Program-made: the position numbers and the translations under genes
In this document: in pieces, positions 22,462 through 34,174 of the stretch
Layout of the letters: each line of letters begins with the position of its first letter
Position numbering within the stretch: position 1 is the first letter of the stretch
The notes under the pieces: generated by a model
What the model was told of the DNA's origin: nothing
The model's input: only the letters and a program-made list of their open reading frames with translations
Databases searched by the model: none
Assembly (NCBI GenBank): GCA_030278955.1
Contig: JAOANR010000006.1
Span: 55,394,915 to 55,458,914, forward strand
Direction of reading: 5' to 3'
DNA length: 64,000 bases
Origin: Hygrophila difformis
Taxonomy: Eukaryota; Streptophyta; Magnoliopsida; Lamiales; Acanthaceae

Positions 22462-23427
22462 ATGTCAAACAACAATGAGATTCCTCAGAATATGGATGAG
22501 CATCTAAGGACTGTCGAGGAAGTTCTCGTAGTATTAGGAAATGCTGAAGTGCAACGTGCACAAGCGGGTGTACCACCACCGGTAACCCGGGTCAACTACT
22601 TAGCCTTGGTAAACCCTTACCAACCACCCCACTACGCCGGCGAAGTGGACCCGGCTCAGCTAGAGGAATGGATACGGACGTTCGATAAGCTGTTGAACGC
22701 CGTAAAGTGTCCCGAAGGGGAAAAGGTCCACGTAGCCTCATACTACTTAGGAGGCGAGGCAGATGAATGGTGGCAAGCCACCCAAGGGAAACTGGCGGAG
22801 TACGACGAGCCCTACACATGGTCAGAATTCACGGATCTACTTAGGGATCATTTTTATCCCATGAGCACGAAGGCTGCCATGTACGAGGAATTTCTGACAC
22901 TGAGGCAAGGAGGAAAAACGGTCCAAGAATACTATAACCGTTTCAAGGAGTTGGTGCGGTTCGCGCCGAGACTGGTGCCAACTGATGTAGAGAAGGCACA
23001 GAAGTTCGAGACGGGACTGAACCTATCTATTAGAGAGGTGATCACGGGCGAGCACTATCTTGACCTACAAGCCGTGTATGATCGTGCAGTAGCGGTTGCA
23101 CGAGTTCAAGGACTGAAACGGAAACCGGTAGGTGGGACTAAGCAAGGACCACAAGGACGATACAAGAGGAATAAGGACCATTCCCGTAGAAACTTGGACC
23201 GACCACATCAAAACGACAATGGACGAAACAAGGGGATAGTCTTCAACCATGGCGACTATGCGCCACCATGTCCAAAGTGTGGTAAACCACACTATGTGAG
23301 AGGATGCCCTCAGCCTGGAGCATGCCTTCGGTGCGGTCGACATGGTCATCGGCTGCGTGACTGCCGGACGCGAATAGGAAACATCAACAGGAGAGAGGAC
23401 GTGACCACGCGGTCCAAGCAACCATAA
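22462..23427 (+). CDS. TR-GAG1 Gag (321 residues), N-terminus frameshifted
   Basis: The protein has a retrotransposon gag core (EEWIRTFDKLLNAVKCPEGE, YYLGGEADEWWQATQG, VQEYYNRFKELVRFAPRLVP) and two zinc knuckles at the C-terminus: CPKCGKPHYVRGC (CX2CX3HX4C) and CLRCGRHGHRLRDC (CX2CX4HX4C). The related D gag begins MAPRKKPRKE. Here the matching ATG lies at 22398 (MAPRGRPRN) but runs into a TGA in another frame, so the usable start is the later ATG at 22462. The ORF stops right after the knuckles and no protease follows. A helper element's pol would be needed for movement. Confidence 0.9.
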   Translation: MSNNNEIPQNMDEHLRTVEEVLVVLGNAEVQRAQAGVPPPVTRVNYLALVNPYQPPHYAGEVDPAQLEEWIRTFDKLLNAVKCPEGEKVHVASYYLGGEADEWWQATQGKLAEYDEPYTWSEFTDLLRDHFYPMSTKAAMYEEFLTLRQGGKTVQEYYNRFKELVRFAPRLVPTDVEKAQKFETGLNLSIREVITGEHYLDLQAVYDRAVAVARVQGLKRKPVGGTKQGPQGRYKRNKDHSRRNLDRPHQNDNGRNKGIVFNHGDYAPPCPKCGKPHYVRGCPQPGACLRCGRHGHRLRDCRTRIGNINRREDVTTRSKQP

Positions 23428-23664
23428 GAAGATTTCAAGTATCGATAACTGCATTTATTTGAGATCGATTCGACGAATTGTATCCAAACAAAAATAAACA
23501 AATTCAGATTGTTTTGAACTACGTTATGACTTGATCCCTTCACGGGGTACGTAGGCAACTTGGAAATTTCAATTCTGGGTTCAGTCAAATAATAGCAAAC
23601 AACAACACACATTAATACAACCACGCAACCAAACAATGTCCGAGCTCGCGAGGAGCTAACGCCC

Positions 23665-23702
23665 AACTTCGAGGACGAAGTTGATTCCTAAGGGGGAGAG
23701 GA
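23665..23702 (+). promoter_or_regulatory. TR-GAG1 polypurine tract with upstream hairpin
   Basis: AACTTCG-AGGA-CGAAGTT (23665-23682) is a perfect 7-bp stem. Eight bases later comes AAGGGGGAGAGGA, which directly precedes the LTR start TGTAACACCC at 23703. Confidence 0.85.
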
Positions 23703-26700
23703 TGTAACACCCGAGAAATTTAATTCACGTTCAAAGGAATGGAATAAATTTCTTGTGGAAGACGTTTATCCTTAAGGAAAGTAGATGGAAATACCCCAAC
23801 ATTAAATTGAGCCCAAAAGAAAGCGAGGGCGCAACTTCGGGGACGAAGTTGATTCTTAAGGGGGGTAGACTGTAATACCCGGGGTTTTTACAACGCCCAA
23901 AGAAACGAAATAAAATTTATTTCCGAGAAGAAAATAATTTATTACAATAAATTATTGCTCGGAAATGGCGTGACCGATAAATTCAAAGAATTCGAACCCA
24001 AATTTTGGTCAAGTCGAAATGGAATGAAAGAGGGAAAGGAAGCCCGAAGATATTCCATATATTAATCCCAAAAGAATTGGAATTAAATTCAAGAAGGAAA
24101 AGAATTTTAATTCCAAGAACCCGTGAAGTCGGAAATAATTTAATTAGATAAATTATTGCACGGGAGCCACAGGACGACGAATTCAAGCCGACGGATTCGA
24201 ACTCGACGAATTTTTGATTTCAAATATGAAATTCATTGGAGTCAAAATAAAATTCAGAAAGGAATTGTAACCCCAGAAATGACCCGAAAAGTCGAACCGA
24301 AAACGTAGGGGATAGAAACCCGATCGAGAAAAGAAGGAAAGACCCGACGGAGCAAGCGAACCGCCGAACCGGCCGGTCCGGCCGGCCCGCGCTGCCCGCG
24401 CGCCGCCGCGCGGCCACCGCGCGGCCAAGGGCGTCGCGCCCCCAGGGAAGGTCACGCGTGCTCCGCGCGCACAAAGGCCTATGTGCGCGCCACCAGCGCG
24501 CCAGAGGTGCAGGAGGTGTAAACTTTCCTTCCATGGCGATTTTCTTGCTAAAAATCCGACCTCCATCAATGGCAAGTCGATCACAACAATGGGGAAGGGC
24601 ATAAGATCAGATTTGGGGCGCCCCTCCCCCTCACTCTCAGAAAACCTAACCCTAAACACCTCCAAAACTCCTCTCCAAGTCGAAACCTCTCCGAACTCAC
24701 TTTCCGGCAAGAATTCCGACGACGGCAAGGCGAAAGGAACCGAGCCCTGCCCTCTAGACTCTTGGTAAGCTATTGTACAAAGTTTCAATTCGTCCATAAG
24801 TCTCAGAAACTCAAATTCTAACACTATTTCCTTACTACGATTCTCCATCGGAAAACGAACAAAAAGCGATCGGAGAAGTTGGCCGTTCGTCGTGACCCTA
24901 GGACGTCCGGAAACCCAATCCAGCGACCCTATGATCATCCTACGTAAGTTAACACCTTACTCACAAATTTTCGTGGTTGTTTGTTGTTTAAATCTCGAGA
25001 TATAGGCTTGTAACAAAAATCGGTTTTCAAAAACCCTATTTTCGTTCAATTTTAAAGACTCGCCAAAAACTCGACCTTCGGGAATTCAAACCGAAAACTT
25101 TTCAACATAGAAGTTGTTCCTAACACCTTTATCTATCATGTGTCCAAATTTCAGCCATTGACATTAAGTTTTGCTATCCCAATTTTCGCCATGAACTTTC
25201 TGTATTGAACCGAACCGTTTAAATCTGTGACAGATTCCTTCATTCAACTTGATGCATGTTTTTCACCCATTTTTCGAATGATTTAACTTTGCATTTCTAA
25301 ACAAAAGTTGTAGATAATTGTGTCTAGATTATGCCTACAAAATTTCACGAATTTTGGTGTTCATTTGATATGTCAAACGGCCAAGTTTTTAGAACTGTTT
25401 TGAATTCGTTTTAAGGGCCGTGAGTATGCAGTGAGTTGCACTCGATTTTTGAGTACCAAGAATTCATTATTTCCAAAAACTTAAAACATGAAAGTTGTTC
25501 CTTAATGTGTCGTGTAGCTACTGTAAAAATTTCACATCGATTGGTTTTGAAATGAATTTTTAATCGGCGTTGCACGAACCTGTGACGAAAACAGTTTTTA
25601 AGACGTAAATTATTCTTTGCAATAAACTCAAATTTCAACTCACTTCGGAACCTTATTTCCAAAAACTTAAAACATGAAAGTTGTTCGTGTGTGTGTTTTT
25701 GAATTACTGTAAAAAAATTTCAGAATTTTTGGAGAAAGGACGAATTTTAAATTAAGAAAGGCGTAAACTGCCTCGAATAGGATTTTTCGAACTTGAGAAA
25801 ACTCGAACTATGAAAACGCGATATCGATCATTTGATAACTTTGAAATACGAACTTTCGAAAAATCCCGTTCACTAGGCTGAGCCGATCTTCATACTATCA
25901 TTATCTTTGAGACTGCCTCGTTAGTGGTCTCCTTACTATCTGAGATTGCCTCGTTAGTGATCTCGCGCGCTGCGCTTTATTTGGACTGCCTCGTTAGTGG
26001 TCCTATGCCAAAACGGCAGTTGTGCACATGGCCTGCCAAATCGGCAGTGGGAAATACACGGCCTGCCCGAGTGGTAGTGAAACCGTTTGAAAGGCCTGTC
26101 AAACGACAGTTGATACACATGCCTGTCAAATTGACAGTAGATACACACGGCTTGCCGAAATGGCAATCGAGATACATGGCTAGCCAAAACGGCAGTCAAT
26201 ACTGATATGGCTACGGCCGCCGGTTCACCGGCTAACTGATTATGATTTTTGAGATTGCCTCGTTAGTGATCTCTCTTGTGTGGTGCCCTCTTCTTAGTTT
26301 GCGGGATAAATTATAAAAGACTTGTGTGAGTGTTAATTATGCTTAAATCTTATCTACCATGTCTTTAAATTACGCATTTAAATTACGTCATTAAATTATG
26401 CTTTTAAATCACGCTTTTAAATTAAGTCCTTAAATTATGTATTCTCCCCTTGAATAAATTAATCATGTTTTTCCGCTGCGAATAAAATATGGATTTTTAA
26501 ATTAATGCATAAAAAGTGAAATCTTTGGATTTAAACACATGTAACCCTTAAATTGTTTTGTTGGGGATTAACTTACTCAGTATTTTATATACTGATAAAA
26601 CCCGTTGTTTATTTTCTTTCTATTACAGAGTACGGAGCATGATCATGCATCGGGGGATCACTTTGGACATTTAGTTATTTATTTTACATGACTTGCATAC

Positions 26701-26946
26701 GGGCTTGTTAACCCGACTTTGGTCATGTAGGCCCTATCTTTAAATTTCCGCTGCAAATTTATTATTATTATTATTGCATGTGTGGATGATGTTACATGAT
26801 TATTTTAATCCATTCCGGACTTATTTTTAAAATTTTCCGAATACCTTTAGCCTTGCATCTCTTTAGCAAGCTCGGAGAAACCGTGTTTTGCTAAGGAGGT
26901 GTGGCGGTGGCATCCCGGCCTGGGTTATCAAATCCGGGGTGTTACA
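23703..26946 (+). repeat. TR-GAG1 3' LTR
   Basis: It matches the 5' LTR along its full length with scattered substitutions. One A is added in an A-run near 25710, making it 3244 against 3243 bp. The embedded second PPT and LTR start are at 23833-23871. Hairpin arrays lie at 25909-26232 and the intron-like sites at 24944 and 26628. Confidence 0.95.
25909..26232. repeat. TR-GAG1 hairpin arrays, 3' LTR
   Basis: Copy of the 5' LTR arrays at an offset of 5087 bp, with the same order of stems and loops. Confidence 0.85.
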
Positions 26947-27118
26947 CTGAAGATCACCACCGCTGTCAACATCGCCGGAGATCACCACCATCACCGGACC
27001 ACCACCATCACCACCGGAGAATACTTGAAGATAGGCCGGAACAATGTTGGGAGATGACCGATATAATGATCGGAAGCAGTGATCCCATGGTAGTCCAACA
27101 CTTAGAAAATTTTCAGCA

Positions 27119-27306
27119 AGGGGTGCGATTTTCCCACGAGGTGTGATAGACCTAACGGGTCGATATAGCACCTATATCGCACCCACCACCCCAAGTTTAT
27201 CATGTAGAAGCCAAAACGAAGAGATGCGACATCCCTACAAAGGTGCGATATATCTGCATAGGTGCGATATACTGTTATATCGCACCACATGCCGAATATC
27301 ACACCC
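27119..27306. repeat. Element A upstream word array (GGTGCGATAT / ATATCGCACC)
   Basis: Several copies of GGTGCGAT and of ATCGCACC are mixed. GGTGCGATATA at 27261-27271 pairs perfectly with TATATCGCACC at 27276-27286 across a 4-base loop. The array lies just upstream of the TATA box. Confidence 0.85.
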
Positions 27307-27378
27307 CCTACCCTAAACCCTCACCCAATATGTAATTTTGGCTATTTATGCTTTCTAAGTTATATTTTGTGGCTTGGA

Positions 27379-27388
27379 CTATATATAG
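27379..27388 (+). promoter_or_regulatory. Element A TATA box
   Basis: CTATATATAG followed by GTCCTCCCACTC. Element B has the same TATA and C-rich arrangement. Confidence 0.65.
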
Positions 27389-27787
27389 GTCCTCCCACTC
27401 TCTTTGTAATGAACTTTGCTTAATTATTGAAATCACATCATATTTTCAAAGTTCAAAACCGAGAGCATTTCTTCATACATTACCGTGTTTGTTCCTTCGG
27501 GATCCCTCACGCCATCAAGTTCGAAAACTTGCTCGATGGATTGTCAATGAATGGTGCACTTGGAGGAAGTCATTTGCCTTGAACTTAATTCATCTCCTTT
27601 GGCAAGTTCGGGTCACCTTCCTTCATAAGCTTTCTTATCCCTCTCTTCTTTTCTTTTGTCCTTGTTAGTCTACATTTTCTCTAAACTTTCGGTTAATGCA
27701 TCATTTTCCTTACCCTTTGCCTAATCTTCATTATTAATCCGGATATTGTCTCTTAACAAGTTTCGTCTACGGCATATATACATTATT

Positions 27788-27800
27788 TGGTATCAGAGCC
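27788..27800 (+). promoter_or_regulatory. Element A primer-binding site, initiator tRNA-Met type
   Basis: TGGTATCAGAGCC lies 13 bases after the LTR end CTACGGCA at 27774. Element B has the same 12-13-base gap. Confidence 0.9.
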
Positions 27801-28324
27801 AAACTTGTTATTGCAATAGTATTATTCTCCATATTTTAGTTTGTGTTTTCATCACCTACAAATTTTGAAAACCCTAAAAATATTTCTCTTGAAGCTCTCG
27901 GTCATACTCGTGTTTATCACCGTTCATGTTTTGATTTTGTTGTTGATGTTAGTCTTGTTATCCTAATCTCAACTGTGAATATATTTGCATGATTGCTTGA
28001 GTTTACTGGATTAAACAAGATTATTGTAGCATAACGGTGAAGGGTTTTGTGGGTTTGGGGTGTGAGGACTGTTTGTGAGTGTCTACCGTGTTCATATTGT
28101 TCAAATTTAAGCTTGAAGGTTGTTATGAATGTTTGAATGTCGAAGAAGATCCCATGCATGAGTGTTAAGAACAATTGGACAAGAAGCTGGTAGAAATTGT
28201 TTGTTACTATCCGGTCCAAGCCATGCAAGACTTTTGATTTGAGAACAATCAATCTTGGGATATTAATTGCGAAAGACTTCTATCCAATAGGAGTCAAAAG
28301 AAAAATCTGCTCAACATTTCAAGA

Positions 28325-28590
28325 AGTGGTGCGATATAACACCAAGGTGCGATCTATCAAGAAAGCGCACCACCCCCAATATCGCACCCGGCAGCATCCA
28401 AATTTTCACCAAGTCCAAAGGAGGGAGACACCGGGTGCGATTTCACCAAGGTGCGATCGCACCACCATATATCGCACCTACTCAGTCTTAAGTCAAATTT
28501 TCACCATCCAAGCACGGAGGCAGAAGTGGTGCAATCTTTCCACCCAGGTGCGATTTCAGTTAATATCGCACCCCGGCCTAAATCGCACCT
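28325..28590. repeat. Element A leader word array (GGTGCGAT / ATCGCACC)
   Basis: This uses the same word pair as the array upstream of the TATA box but lies in the transcribed leader, about 1 kb downstream. It includes the perfect 14-bp palindrome GGTGCGATCGCACC at 28450-28463. The rest of 27801-29169 is non-coding leader with no other feature I recognise. Confidence 0.85.
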
Positions 28591-29169
28591 CCATCCAGAA
28601 GTTTTCAAAATTTACAGATCATGTCCATTGCCATCCACTACCATCAGTATTAGTTTTATTTTATACTTGAGTGATTTTACAATAAAGTCGATATCTGACT
28701 AGCACGATTGTTCCACTGAACGAAGTTCGTGAACATCAAGTTGAAGTTCCACCCGAGATAAAGGCACTGGAATTCCTCTCATGAGTCGTGATACCTAGCC
28801 GAGAAGCCACTTGAGTAAATTGGGTTATTTTCCTTGAGTGTTATTTTTATTTTGTGAGTTTTTATTTTACACTTTCAAATCATGATAAATATCGTTGTTC
28901 TTTGCTTGCAATATCTGTTTAAACTGTGAACTTCGTGAGACTGCATTGCATGCATCATATCGGTGCGTTATCTGATTGAATCGAACAATTTCAGTTGAAC
29001 CTTGAACTGTGGGTATCAAATTCTGCATTCCTTTGCATCTGATTGAGCTATTGAACAGGTGACGAACTAAGGTGGTATTGAGACCCAAGGAATTAAGTGA
29101 GGAATTGAGAGTTCATTCTACATATTTCAACACTTATTTTTTGACCTACATTGCTCTTTTTTGAGTGTC

Positions 29170-29268
29170 ATGGGAGGAAACACTGAGCCCAACATGACTG
29201 ACATCATGGAGATGCTACGATCAACGAATGAGAATACTGTCAAAAGGGCTGATTTCGAGACCCTTAAG
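29170..29268 (+). pseudogene. Element A gag, 5' piece
   Basis: MGGNTEPNMTDIMEML begins at the ATG at 29170, matching the first residues of the B and E gag proteins. After about 33 codons it is cut by the insertion of element B. The rest of gag resumes at 59741. Confidence 0.85.
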
Positions 29269-29679
29269 CAATCTGGCGTAGTCGCCAAAACCAATGGATT
29301 AATTATCCCAATTATTACCGAAGGGCCAATATCCAAACAAAAAGCCAAGAAATTTTCGGATGCATTGTATAAATTTTTCTTGTAGGAATCAGATAATCTG
29401 GAACCCCAGGAATCCCAAAGACTGCAAATAATGATCCGGATAGATCAAGACCGGACCAGCTCAGAATCCATTAACATGGATTCCCCACATCGGATTTAAA
29501 TAAAGATGGAAGAAGGCCTTAGGATGCACAAGGAAAGCCCAACAAGCATGAAGAGGCCCAAAAGGAGCTCGTCGGAAAAGTGGCCGGAGATCAACCGGAA
29601 CCATCACCGGACGTCGGACAATATATTTTGTACTAGTGTAGAAAATAAAGGGCATGCGAATTTTGGCTAAGGCATCGAA

Positions 29680-30113
29680 GCCAATTCGGTCTAAACCGAA
29701 TTGACCCCCAATGCGGTCTAAAACCGCATCGCCTCCATGCCTTAGAAATTTTCCATATTCTCTTCAATTCGGTATACCCAATTCGGTCTACCATAAACCG
29801 AATTGATTTGATCGAATTGACTAAATCGCCTTAGTAATATTATTTCCTAAAGCCCTCAATCCGGTATGATTGGCCAATTCAGTATAAACCGAATTGCTTC
29901 CTAAACCGAATTGCCTTCAGTTATTATTTTTAGTATTATTGTGTAAGTGTTCAATTCGGAATTGGTGCCCAATTCGGTCTAAACCGAATCGCCTCCCCCA
30001 AGACCGAATTGACCTATTTTTTCTTTTTGTAATAGATAGGTTGTGAGACCAATGCGATCTTTTAACCCAATTCGGTTTAAACCGAACCATTTTCCCCTAA
30101 ATCGCATTGGGTC
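29680..30113. repeat. Element B upstream word array (CAATTCGGT / ACCGAATTG)
   Basis: Many copies of CAATTCGGT and ACCGAATTG alternate, often as adjacent inverted pairs such as 29682-29690 with 29695-29703 (9-bp stem, loop CTAA). Variant words come with matching partners: AATGCGGT with ACCGCAT, and CCAATGCGAT with ATCGCATTGG. Confidence 0.9.
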
Positions 30114-30158
30114 CATTTTGATGTATTTTTCATTTCTTTTAGTTCTAAGGGGTTTGGC

Positions 30159-30170
30159 CTATATATATAA
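30159..30170 (+). promoter_or_regulatory. Element B TATA box, 5' LTR
   Basis: CTATATATATAA followed by GATCTCCCCC. The 3' LTR has the matching site at 37805-37817. Confidence 0.65.
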
Positions 30171-30623
30171 GATCTCCCCCTTCATTTGTACAAAACTTCG
30201 CTTATTATTGAAATCCATTCTCATAATTTCAAAGTTCACAACCGAGAGCACTCTTTCAAAGGTATTCTCCCCCAGCCGTGTTTGTCTTGAACTTATGTTC
30301 ATTTCCCTCACGCCATCAATTTGGGAACTTGCTCGATGGATTGTCAATGAATGATGCACTTGAAGGAAGCCATTTGTCTTGAGCTCGACTCATTTCCCTT
30401 GGCAAGTTCGGGTCCCCTTCATTCATAAGTTCCCTTATCTTTTATATTACAAGTTAGTTCATCATCTTATACTATATCCACCTTTGTGTGTGTGTTCTTG
30501 TTCTTCATCAATCTTCATATCCCTATCCTTCTAATCATCATTTTACCTAACCCTAAAATTCAGTCATCACTAATCCGGATATTGTCACTAATCAAGTTTC
30601 GATCTACGGCATATATAGAAATT

Positions 30624-30640
30624 TGGTATCAGAGCCAAAC
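30624..30640 (+). promoter_or_regulatory. Element B primer-binding site, initiator tRNA-Met type
   Basis: TGGTATCAGAGCCAAAC starts 12 bases after the LTR end at 30611. Confidence 0.9.
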
Positions 30641-31186
30641 TTGTTAGTGCAATAGGATTATTCTCCATATTTCCGTGTCTTAGATTGTATTTCCCTTCTT
30701 ACTTAAATCTAGAAAACCCTAAAATTATTTGTGTCTATAGCTCTCGATCATACCATTCTCTCCATAACATATTTGTGCTTGTTTTGTTGTTGATGCTAGT
30801 CTTGTTATCCTAATCTCATGTATGAATGTGCTTGCATGACTATTTGAGTTTATTGGATTAAACGAGATTATTGTTAGCAAACAGTGAAGGGTTTTTGGGT
30901 TTGGGAGTGAGGTTTGTGTACTTGGTATTCATTTTGTTCTTGACAAGATTCATCTTGTTCTTGGCAAAATTTGATGTAATAGCATAGTTGATCTTGCATG
31001 GGAAAGGCTAGTATATGTAGCCGTGATCATTAAATGTCTAATCATTTGTGTTGATTCGGCGCCTTGAACAGTGGGATTGGATTTGTGATATTGTAAAATA
31101 TAGTCTGCATTTAATTCTCCAAGGGAGTACAAGACATCCAACCGAAAAAGGAGGAAGAAAGTCAAATATTGTGGGCCATTCATTTC

Positions 31187-31450
31187 GAAAGCAATTCGGT
31201 CTACCCTTCAATTCGGTATAAACCAAACTAGCTAGCATAAACCGCATCAACCCTCCTACGGAAGAAAATTGCCAAAGTACACACTCCAATTCGGTTTAAG
31301 CCTCAATTCGGTCTCCCATCAAAACCGAATTTCCCCTAGACTGAATTGCCTGAAGGAAATTACGCATCAAGCATCAATTTGGTCTACATCAATTCGGTCT
31401 ACTAGTGCAACATATATACCGAATTGGACCCTCTAAACCGCATCGGTTAC
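31187..31450. repeat. Element B leader word array (CAATTCGGT / ACCGAATTG)
   Basis: Words of the same family as in the LTR appear again in the leader, with near-matches such as CAATTTGGT. Between 30641 and 32020 this array is the only clear feature; the rest is AT-rich leader. Confidence 0.85.
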
Positions 31451-32020
31451 CTCAGAATTTTCAAGTGTTGTGGTGCAATTCCATCAATATTATTTTTCTT
31501 TTATATATTTGAGTGTTTTGAGCGAATTTACAATAAAGTGAATATCGGACTGGCACAATTTGAAACCTAGCCCGAGAAGCCACTTGAGTACTTGTACAAC
31601 AAAGTGGATATCGTGACTGGCATTTTGTGAAACTTAGTCCGATAAGTCATTTGAGTAAATTGGGTTTTATTTCTCGAGTGCATTTTCTTGTGAGCTTTTG
31701 TTTTCCACTTCTAAATTGGGACAAATATCACCGTTCTTTGCTTGCGGTATCTGTTTAAAACTGTGAACTTGATCAGATTGCAGTGCATACATACATATCT
31801 GTGCGTTCCTTGATTGAGTCGAACAGTTCAATTTGACTCTTGAACTGTGCGTACAAAGTATCTGTGTGTACTTCTCTTGCATCTGATTGAACTGTTTGAG
31901 AGGTGACGAACTAAAGTGGTGTTGAGAACCAAGACTGAGTGCAAATTGGAGAGTTCACTCTACATATTTCAGCGCTTATGTTTCTGACCTATATATATCT
32001 ATATTATTTTTTTGAGTGTC

Positions 32021-34174
32021 ATGGCAGGAAACACAGAGCCAAATTTGACTGACATCATGGAGATGCTTTGAGCAATAAGCGAGAGTACTGTAAAAAGGGT
32101 TGACTTCGAAACCCTTAAACAAACTCTTGATGCTAATGTATCTAATATTTCTGCTGTAAATGAGCACATTGATAATCTGAGCAACGAATTTGCAGGACGC
32201 ATGAAACAACAAGATGAGGCTTTGGCACAGCGATTGATGCAACGGGTTGAACGAAGGCTGGAAGATGCATTCTATAATCCTTCCACCTCAGGACAAAATG
32301 GAGCATCTGGAAGCAATAGCCACGTCCCGGGAACTGACATGGCTGATGCAGAGGAGGCCCTAGCTGAAAGGGAAGAAGAACAGGTCGCGATCGGGACATT
32401 TGATCGACGACAAGGGCCCCGTGCTCCGAGGCTACCTCCGATGGCACCAATCCACCCGCCTCCAGTCGGCGAGGGACTGCGCATCAATGATCCATTGGCC
32501 ATGCCTCCACCACCGATACCAAACAGACCTCGAAATGCACCTGCAATAAACAGGGATGATCCAGATGACGTGGAAGACAATCTGCAATGCATTAAGTTCA
32601 CCATTCCTACTTTCAGAGAAACCAGTGATCCTAATGAATTTCATGACTGGAAAAACACCATGGAGATGATCTACAACTGCCACAATTATTCTGATTTCAA
32701 AAAGATCCAATTGGCGGTTCAGGAATTTAAGGACTATGCCCAGCTCTGGTGGAAAAAGTTCACGATTGATCATCACAATGCTGGACAGCCCCAAGTCACC
32801 GACTGGGAATATTTTCTGCAACTCATGGAAAGAAGATTCGTGCCTCCTACCTACAAACCAGACATGTACATGAAGGTGATCAGTCTGAAGCAGGATTCAA
32901 GAACTGTTGAGGAATACTACCGTGAAATGGAAATGCTCATGATGCGAGCACAGTTCAATGAAGATCCGTTGATCACCCTGACCAGATTTGCCAAAGGTTT
33001 GAGACCCGAAATTTTTGAAGAAATGGACATGAGAGGATATGTGAATATCACTGATTTGGTGAGGAAAGCGGCAAAGTTCGAGGCCCAACTCAAGAGAAGG
33101 ACCCATAGGACTTCCACCGGTTACAACCCAAATAAACCTTGGTCGGTAAGACCACCAGAACGGACAGAGAGACCCAAAAACCCCCAGCCAACACCGTCGC
33201 CGGTTCGTGATGAGGGAGGTTACAAGCCTAAGAGGTTTGAATTGGGCAAGAATTTCAGGGAATACAACCGGGAAGATAGAAACAAAAACCAGGGCCGAGA
33301 ACAACACCCACCAGCCAAAGACAAAAGAGAAATCACTTGTTGGAAATGCGGCAAGAAAGGCCATTATGCAAATGAATTCAATAATCCAAGGCGGCGAGTG
33401 GCTATACTCAATACAGGAGAGGACAAAAGACCAGTGATCGAGGTTGAACCAGGAGTGTTCAAAGTTCTTGATTATGAGGATGAGGATGACTGTGACGAAG
33501 ATCTAAGACGCTATCAAATTGATGAACAAGTCAATCCAGAAATCAATAAGGACAATGAGGAAGACGTGAATCTGCTTGTATCAATTAGAGCCTTAAATGC
33601 TGACAGAGAGCCCGAAATATTCCCCAACGAACAAAGGGAGAATCTCTTCCATTGTCGTTGCACCATTCAGGGCAATAATGCCACTGTCATTGTTCATAAC
33701 GGAAGCTGCACTAATATTGTTAGTTTGTATACTGTACGCAGATTGCAGCTACCAACAGAGGAGCATTCCAGTCCATACTTACTACACTGGATGAACAACA
33801 GTGGCAAGACCAAAGTCTCCCAACAGGCATGGGTCCCTATCACAAAGGGCACCTACTCAGAAAGAGTATTATGTGATGTCGTTCCCATGAACGCATGTCA
33901 CGTTTTACTTGGAAGACCGTGGCTTTATGATAAGGATGCCACTTATAGGGGAAAATCTAATGTTTTATATTTTAAACATAGACAAAAAGAATATCTGTTT
34001 AAGCCTTTATCTGTAAAAGCTGTCAGGCTAGACCAAGAAAAGCTAAAGAACAAAGTAGCTCAAGCACAAGACCGGGGAAAGGGGAAAAGCCAAAGTTGGC
34101 GAGAGCTCGTCAAACTTGGATCCATGTCTGATATTGACCAAGACAGCATTTCAGCAAGCAGCACAAGAACCTGA
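32021..34174 (+). pseudogene. Element B gag-protease
   Basis: Gag starts at the ATG at 32021 (MAGNTEPNLTDIMEML) and hits a TGA at 32069, then stays open from there to 34174. The gag core (IKFTIPTFRETSDPNEFHDW, LWWKKFT, VEEYYREMEMLMMRAQF) is followed by a basic linker. The zinc knuckle CWKCGKKGHYANEF has its last Cys replaced by Phe. A retropepsin region follows (HNGSCTNIVSLYTV, DVVPMNACHVLLGRPWLYD). The catalytic Asp of the expected DSGS is His here, so the protease is dead. Element A retains the normal knuckle Cys at the same place. Confidence 0.9.

Larger units (their letters stand above)
18617..26946 (+). mobile_element. TR-GAG1: gag-only LTR retrotransposon, target duplication CTGAA
   Basis: Two nearly identical LTRs (18617-21859 and 23703-26946) flank a 1.84-kb internal region with a primer site, one gag gene and a polypurine tract. 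CTGAA is found at 18612-18616 and 26947-26951, so the element is complete. It encodes no protease, RT, RNase H or integrase. This matches the terminal-repeat-with-GAG type of non-autonomous elements known in plants. The near identity of the two LTRs indicates a fairly recent insertion. Confidence 0.95.
18321..27774 (+). repeat. Element A 5' LTR, split by TR-GAG1
   Basis: The LTR starts TGGCGTAATCGCCAGAACC, matching the B LTR starts at 29274 and 36905. It is interrupted at 18617-26946, resumes at 26952 and ends CTACGGCA at 27774, just before the primer site. Its first 180 bp keep an open frame (RTNGLIIPIIPEGPVSKQ) that also begins the B LTR. It carries a word array at 27119-27306 and a TATA box at 27379. 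Confidence 0.85.
29274..30611 (+). repeat. Element B 5' LTR
   Basis: It starts TGGCGTAGTCGCCAAAACC and ends GATCTACGGCA. The first 110 bp encode the same peptide as the start of the 3' LTR, up to a stop at 29383-29385. It contains the word array 29680-30113 and the TATA box at 30159. Confidence 0.92.

Noticed and set aside
29682..30113. Satellite DNA or simple tandem repeat
   Set aside because: Words recur without a constant period and in both orientations, with unique DNA between them.
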